A stretch of DNA of 64,000 bases from Pectobacterium atrosepticum. Its GTDB lineage: Bacteria; Pseudomonadota; Gammaproteobacteria; Enterobacterales; Enterobacteriaceae. The notes beneath the pieces are model-generated. The model was not told where the DNA came from, searched no databases, and saw only the letters and a list, made by a program, of their open reading frames with translations. Below are positions 62,733 through 64,000 of this stretch, one piece after another (the stretch's first letter is position 1; every line of letters starts with the position of its first letter). The translations under genes were made by a program, and so were the position numbers. Where the stretch lies: positions 124,001 through 188,000 of the forward strand of contig CP036163.1 of the NCBI GenBank assembly GCA_019056595.1, written 5' to 3'.

Positions 62733-62771
62733 TAACGGGAATGCTGAGGTTATTAGGCATTCCACCGTTTT
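62733..62771 (+). terminator. Hairpin after zwf
   Basis: AACGGGAATGC and GCATTCCACCGTT pair (with two unpaired bases), and TTAATG follows. A second small hairpin (ATCTGCG-GCGA-CGCAGAT, 62799-62816) lies before eda. Partial termination between zwf and eda is likely. Confidence 0.55.
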
Positions 62772-62880
62772 AATGTATGGCTAACGGTGCGGTCGGACAT
62801 CTGCGGCGACGCAGATCCCTGTGGCAGGGGCGCGCTATATAATTAATGATGCCTTCGGGCATGACTGGAGATAATTTTTG

Positions 62881-63522
62881 ATGAAAAACTGGAAAACGAG
62901 CGCGGAACAGATTTTGACAACGGGTCCCGTTGTTCCTGTGATTGTGGTCAACAAACTGGAACACGCTGTGCCGATGGCAAAAGCGTTAGTCGCGGGCGGC
63001 GTTCGCGTTCTGGAACTGACATTGCGTACCGACTGTGCCATCGACGCGATCCGTGCGATTGCGAAAGAAGTGCCAGAGGCCATAGTCGGTGCGGGTACGG
63101 TGACAAACCCTCAGCAACTGGCTGCGGTGGTTGAAGCCGGTGCACAGTTTGCCATCAGCCCCGGTCTGACCGAGCCGCTGTTGAAAGCCGCGATAGAAGG
63201 CAACATCCCGTTGATTCCAGGTATCAGCACCGTGTCTGAACTGATGCTGGGTATGGATTACGGCCTGCGTGAGTTCAAATTCTTCCCAGCAGAAGCTAAT
63301 GGCGGCGTGAAAGCGCTCCAGGCAATTGGGGGGCCGTTTGCTCATATCCGTTTCTGCCCGACTGGTGGCATTACGCCGAATAACTACCGCGATTATCTGG
63401 CGCTGAAAAGCGTGCTGTGCGTTGGTGGCTCTTGGTTGGTACCGAACGATGCACTGGAAAGTGGTGATTACGCGCGTATTACTGAACTGGCGCGTGAAGC
63501 GGTTGCAGGCGCAAAAGCCTAA
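62881..63522 (+). CDS. eda: KDPG/KHG aldolase
   Basis: Splits 2-keto-3-deoxy-6-phosphogluconate to pyruvate and glyceraldehyde-3-phosphate, and 4-hydroxy-2-oxoglutarate to pyruvate and glyoxylate. The 213-residue TIM barrel has the Schiff-base Lys in [14 protein letters not shown], the [17 protein letters not shown] opening and [10 protein letters not shown]. In soft-rot bacteria this enzyme (KdgA) also finishes pectin breakdown. edd, between zwf and eda in E. coli, is absent here. GGAG lies 12 nt upstream. Confidence 0.96.
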   Translation: MKNWKTSAEQILTTGPVVPVIVVNKLEHAVPMAKALVAGGVRVLELTLRTDCAIDAIRAIAKEVPEAIVGAGTVTNPQQLAAVVEAGAQFAISPGLTEPLLKAAIEGNIPLIPGISTVSELMLGMDYGLREFKFFPAEANGGVKALQAIGGPFAHIRFCPTGGITPNNYRDYLALKSVLCVGGSWLVPNDALESGDYARITELAREAVAGAKA

Positions 63523-63544
63523 GTTTGTCGGTTACTGAATGACG

Positions 63545-63574
63545 AAGGCCACTCACTGCGAGTGGCCTTTTTTT
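63545..63574 (+). terminator. Terminator of eda
   Basis: AAGGCCACT and AGTGGCCTT pair around CACTGCG and are followed by seven or more T. The remaining gap to purT has a small TTCG-loop hairpin (GTTGCTTCGCAAC) and no gene. Confidence 0.9.
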
Positions 63575-63710
63575 ATGACGGACATCCTTGTCCGTCACCC
63601 TGCGGGCCGTTGCTTCGCAACGTTGAAAAGCGTTCCCTACGTTTTTTATGGCCGGCTATTCTGTCCGCTGTCAGTGAGGTTTTCCCTCATCCGATCAGCA
63701 ATAAAACGTA

Positions 63711-64000
63711 TCAGCCGCTGACTTTAACGCTCGCCGCGACACGCTTGGCGATTTCAATGGCATCGTCTGTCGTTTCCGCACTGGCTAACGCGACACCCAT
63801 ACGGCGTTTGCCGCTGATATCTGGTTTACCAAACAGGCGAATTTGCGTATGAGGAAGTAGTGCGCTTTCCAGTTCTTGATAGCGCACATTGTCGCTATCC
63901 AATTCCGGTAAAATTACTGCGGAAGCCGATGCGCCATACTGACGAACCGCGCCAATTGGCAGCCCTAGAAAAGCGCGAACGTGCAGGGCAAACTCGGACA
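63711..64000 (-). CDS. purT: 3' part of PurT, formate-dependent GAR transformylase
   Basis: Only the C-terminal 95 or so residues are in the window; the start lies beyond 64000. They read [20 protein letters not shown] ... [22 protein letters not shown] and end VKVSG, colinear with the end of E. coli PurT, an ATP-grasp enzyme that makes formyl-GAR from GAR, formate and ATP in purine synthesis. No disruption is seen. Confidence 0.93.

Overview
The window looks like a chromosomal stretch of a soft-rot enterobacterium, most likely Pectobacterium or a close relative. Almost every core protein reads as a close relative of an Escherichia coli protein. The gene order is a set of enterobacterial blocks joined in an order different from E. 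coli. ERIC-type intergenic repeats sit between genes, and eda stands next to zwf without edd. The species call is inference; no rRNA is present to settle it.

Layout. 1-18.7 kb: ompF-asnS-pncB-pepN-pyrD-zapC-ycbX-rlmKL-uup-pqiABC-rmf (outer membrane, amino-acyl-tRNA, NAD salvage, pyrimidines, division, ribosome modification, envelope lipid transport, ribosome hibernation). 18.7-21.3 kb: a junction with a chemoreceptor gene, a 73-bp direct repeat and tRNA-Ser(GGA). 21.3-29.7 kb: ycdX, ycdY, yceB, grxB, mdtH, rimJ-yceH-mviM-murJ. 29.8-33.9 kb: argS, a 39-codon membrane-protein ORF, yecM and cutC. 33.9-37.2 kb: an accessory patch. 37.2-47.9 kb: cmoBA, yecN, yecE, a degenerate EAL/HDOD gene, aspS, nudB, yebC and ruvCAB. 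47.9-52.9 kb: a carbohydrate PTS/porin/LacI cassette bounded by strong terminators. 52.9-64 kb: znuBCA, mepM, lpxM, pykA, hexR, zwf, eda and the 3' end of purT.

The accessory patch between cutC and cmoB is the most unusual part. It holds a decayed hok-type toxin gene beside a perfect 32-bp hairpin, and a two-gene operon of a papain-like cysteine protease and a partner of unknown function. It also holds the frameshifted C-terminal part of a hicB antitoxin gene. A 38-codon ORF follows whose promoter carries a perfect LexA operator, then a strong Fur-box match and fragments of SnoaL/NTF2-like genes in shifted frames. It reads as a graveyard of toxin-antitoxin genes into which a protease operon was placed.

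Visible control logic: an OmpR-like site at ompF, a PurR box before pyrD, a Zur box between znuCB and znuA, a HexR operator between hexR and zwf, two LacI-family operators before the PTS genes, and a LexA operator in the accessory patch. No CRISPR array, insertion sequence or complete prophage was seen.
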